Origin: Granulicella tundricola MP5ACTX9 | GTDB taxonomy: Bacteria > Acidobacteriota > Terriglobia > Terriglobales > Acidobacteriaceae | Reading direction: 5' to 3' | NCBI RefSeq assembly: GCF_000178975.2 | Contig: NC_015057.1 | Location: 248,001 to 312,000, forward strand | DNA: 64,000 nt | In this document: piece by piece, positions 62,849-64,000 of the stretch | Layout of the letters: every line of letters begins with the position of its first letter | Numbering within the stretch: position 1 is the stretch's first letter | Notes under the pieces: model-generated | The model's database searches: none | Seen by the model: the letters and a program-made list of their open reading frames with translations, nothing else | What the model was told of the DNA's origin: nothing | Position numbers and translations under genes: made by a program

Positions 62849-64000
62849 TTAGAACTGCGCCTTGAGAGCGAACTGGAGCTGACGAGGGTTGTAGTTCGGA
62901 TCGTAGTTGGTGACCTGTCCGAAGGTTGAGCTGCCGAGTTGTGCGTTGGCAACGTTGTTATTGCCAATGTAGTAGTCGGGAGTGTTGGTCAGGTCGAAGG
63001 CTTCGGCGCGGAACTCCAGGTTCACCCGTTCGGTGATGTGGAAGTCTTTGAAGATCGACAGGTCGATGTGGCGGAAGTGCGGTCCGAACTCAGAGTTGCG
63101 CTGAGCGGTGCCGATCGTTCCAAGGGGCTGAGGAGCGTAGTTTGCTGTGTTGAAGTACTGGGTCAGGGTCTTGGGACCCTTTGCATTGCCGATCTTGTTC
63201 GGGCGATCGCTGCCGCCGCCGTTGATCGGTGTTGCACGGTTGCCATAGACGCTTCCTGCTGCGCCGGAGGGGAGGAGTGTGAAGTCGTTCTGTCCACCGT
63301 TCAGGATGGAGAACGGCTTGCCGCTCTGCCAGACCAAGATGGTATTGGCCTGCCAGCCGCCGAGCGCAAGACGCTTCAGACCGGTAAAGTTCTTGCCGTA
63401 CTGCAGTTCATAGTTGACCGAAAGCGCGAAGCGGTGTTCGATGTCGTTCTCCGCAACGCCATAGTCGATTGCATTGATGCGGGTTGGGTCTCCGTTGCTC
63501 CAGCCCTGGTTCCCTTCCTGCGAGAAACCTGTGTTGGTGCTGAGCGCCTTGGCGTAGGTATAGTTTGCGTCGAATGCGAGGCCCTTGGTGAAGCGCCGCT
63601 GGAATGAGGTCTGTAGTGAGTTGTAGTTGGAGTAACCGCCGCTCGAAAGCCAACCGACTCCGCCCAGGTTTGGAAGCTGGGTCTGAAGGCGGAGGTTCTG
63701 AGCGCTTGCCGGGGCGGTGAGTGGGTTGAAGGGTGCCGGTGAGTTGATGTTGTTGATGGTCTGAGCGAGATGCTGGCCCAGGTTGCCGACGTAACCGACG
63801 GTGAAAACGTTTGAGCCAAACTGCTCCTCAACCTGCAGATTGAACTGCTGAATGAGGGCTGAACGGAAGTTTGGGTTTTCCGCCACGAAGGATAGCGAGT
63901 TGCTGTTCAACGTCTGCGCCGCCGGGAGTGGGAGGCCAGCAGCGAAGTTGCTGGTTCCATCGTAGGTTGGCGAGATGGTTGTCGTGCCGGGCGTGAAGCA
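62849..64000 (-). CDS. Oar-like TonB-dependent outer-membrane receptor 4 (partial, N-terminus outside window)
   Basis: Only the last 383 residues are inside the window; the frame stays open to the right edge, and the TTG at 63910 is not a real start. The visible part is the C-terminal beta barrel: IQQFNLQVEEQFGSNVFTVGYVGNLGQHL, FQRRFTKGLAFDANYTYAKAL, and ITERVNLEFRAEAFDLTNTPDYYIGN. It ends with QLQFALKAQF and the terminal Phe needed for outer-membrane insertion. The layout equals that of the other three receptors. Downstream on the same strand lies the GH1 beta-glucosidase, which may use the imported substrate (inference). Confidence 0.92.
   Translation of the reverse strand, partial: CFTPGTTTISPTYDGTSNFAAGLPLPAAQTLNSNSLSFVAENPNFRSALIQQFNLQVEEQFGSNVFTVGYVGNLGQHLAQTINNINSPAPFNPLTAPASAQNLRLQTQLPNLGGVGWLSSGGYSNYNSLQTSFQRRFTKGLAFDANYTYAKALSTNTGFSQEGNQGWSNGDPTRINAIDYGVAENDIEHRFALSVNYELQYGKNFTGLKRLALGGWQANTILVWQSGKPFSILNGGQNDFTLLPSGAAGSVYGNRATPINGGGSDRPNKIGNAKGPKTLTQYFNTANYAPQPLGTIGTAQRNSEFGPHFRHIDLSIFKDFHITERVNLEFRAEAFDLTNTPDYYIGNNNVANAQLGSSTFGQVTNYDPNYNPRQLQFALKAQF

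Noticed and set aside
63797..63811. AAACGTTTGAGC inside TonB receptor 4, similar to the palindrome at 44260
   Set aside because: It lies within coding sequence for a conserved barrel strand (SNVF) and is explained by the codons used.

Overview
The window looks like part of a large secondary replicon (megaplasmid or chromid) of an acidobacterium of the Granulicella/Terriglobus/Edaphobacter kind. The reasons are the G+C-rich codon usage, four very large Oar-like TonB-dependent receptors with an N-terminal carboxypeptidase-regulatory-like domain, a sedolisin protease with Ig-like repeats, Tat-exported enzymes, and many secreted glycoside hydrolases. The genus is inferred from protein style only; no rRNA, tRNA or CRISPR array was found.

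Layout. 1-8086: partial Tat aldo/keto reductase, polytopic GT-C-like membrane protein, GH18 chitinase, small unknown protein, M61/PDZ peptidase, exported amidase. 8213-11785: TonB receptor 1 with its own candidate promoter, leader palindrome and terminator. 12014-21577: four-gene RND efflux operon (adaptor, two permeases, outer-membrane factor), every junction a 4-base ATGA overlap. 21578-24045: purine module (AzgA-type permease and NUP-family protein, divergent). 24046-26474: ClC chloride channel with a TPR protein. 26894-35687: TonB receptor 2, divergent from a GH35 / GH106-like / beta-lactamase-fold operon. 35796-39981: replication and partition block (RepA, an array of about 13 18-bp iterons, ribbon-helix-helix protein, VirC1-like ParA, a repeat-rich centromere candidate, and a small putative DNA-binding protein). 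40411-48623: Tat metallophosphoesterase lipoprotein, acyltransferase, TonB receptor 3, secreted Pro/Lys-tailed protein. 48963-55211: giant sedolisin and two VOC proteins. 55314-60997: GH92, two tiny paralogous membrane/coiled-coil proteins, GH43, then formate-tetrahydrofolate ligase. 61109-64000: GH1 beta-glucosidase and truncated TonB receptor 4.

How it fits together. Most of the window serves uptake and breakdown of polymers: TonB receptors for import, secreted or exported GH18, GH35, GH106-like, GH92, GH43 and GH1 enzymes, and peptidases. A 16-bp element is shared by the receptor 2/GH35 divergent promoter region and the GH1 upstream region, which suggests one common sugar-responsive regulator (inference). 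The RepA-iteron-ParA block indicates that these functions sit close to the origin of an independently replicating element.

The most noteworthy items are the iteron origin and centromere candidate, a roughly 130-residue Ser/Thr/Gly-rich insertion in the first RND permease, the shared 16-bp operator candidate, and the two coupled micro-proteins inside the mannosidase/arabinosidase operon. Function calls come from reading motifs in the sequence; no database search was run.
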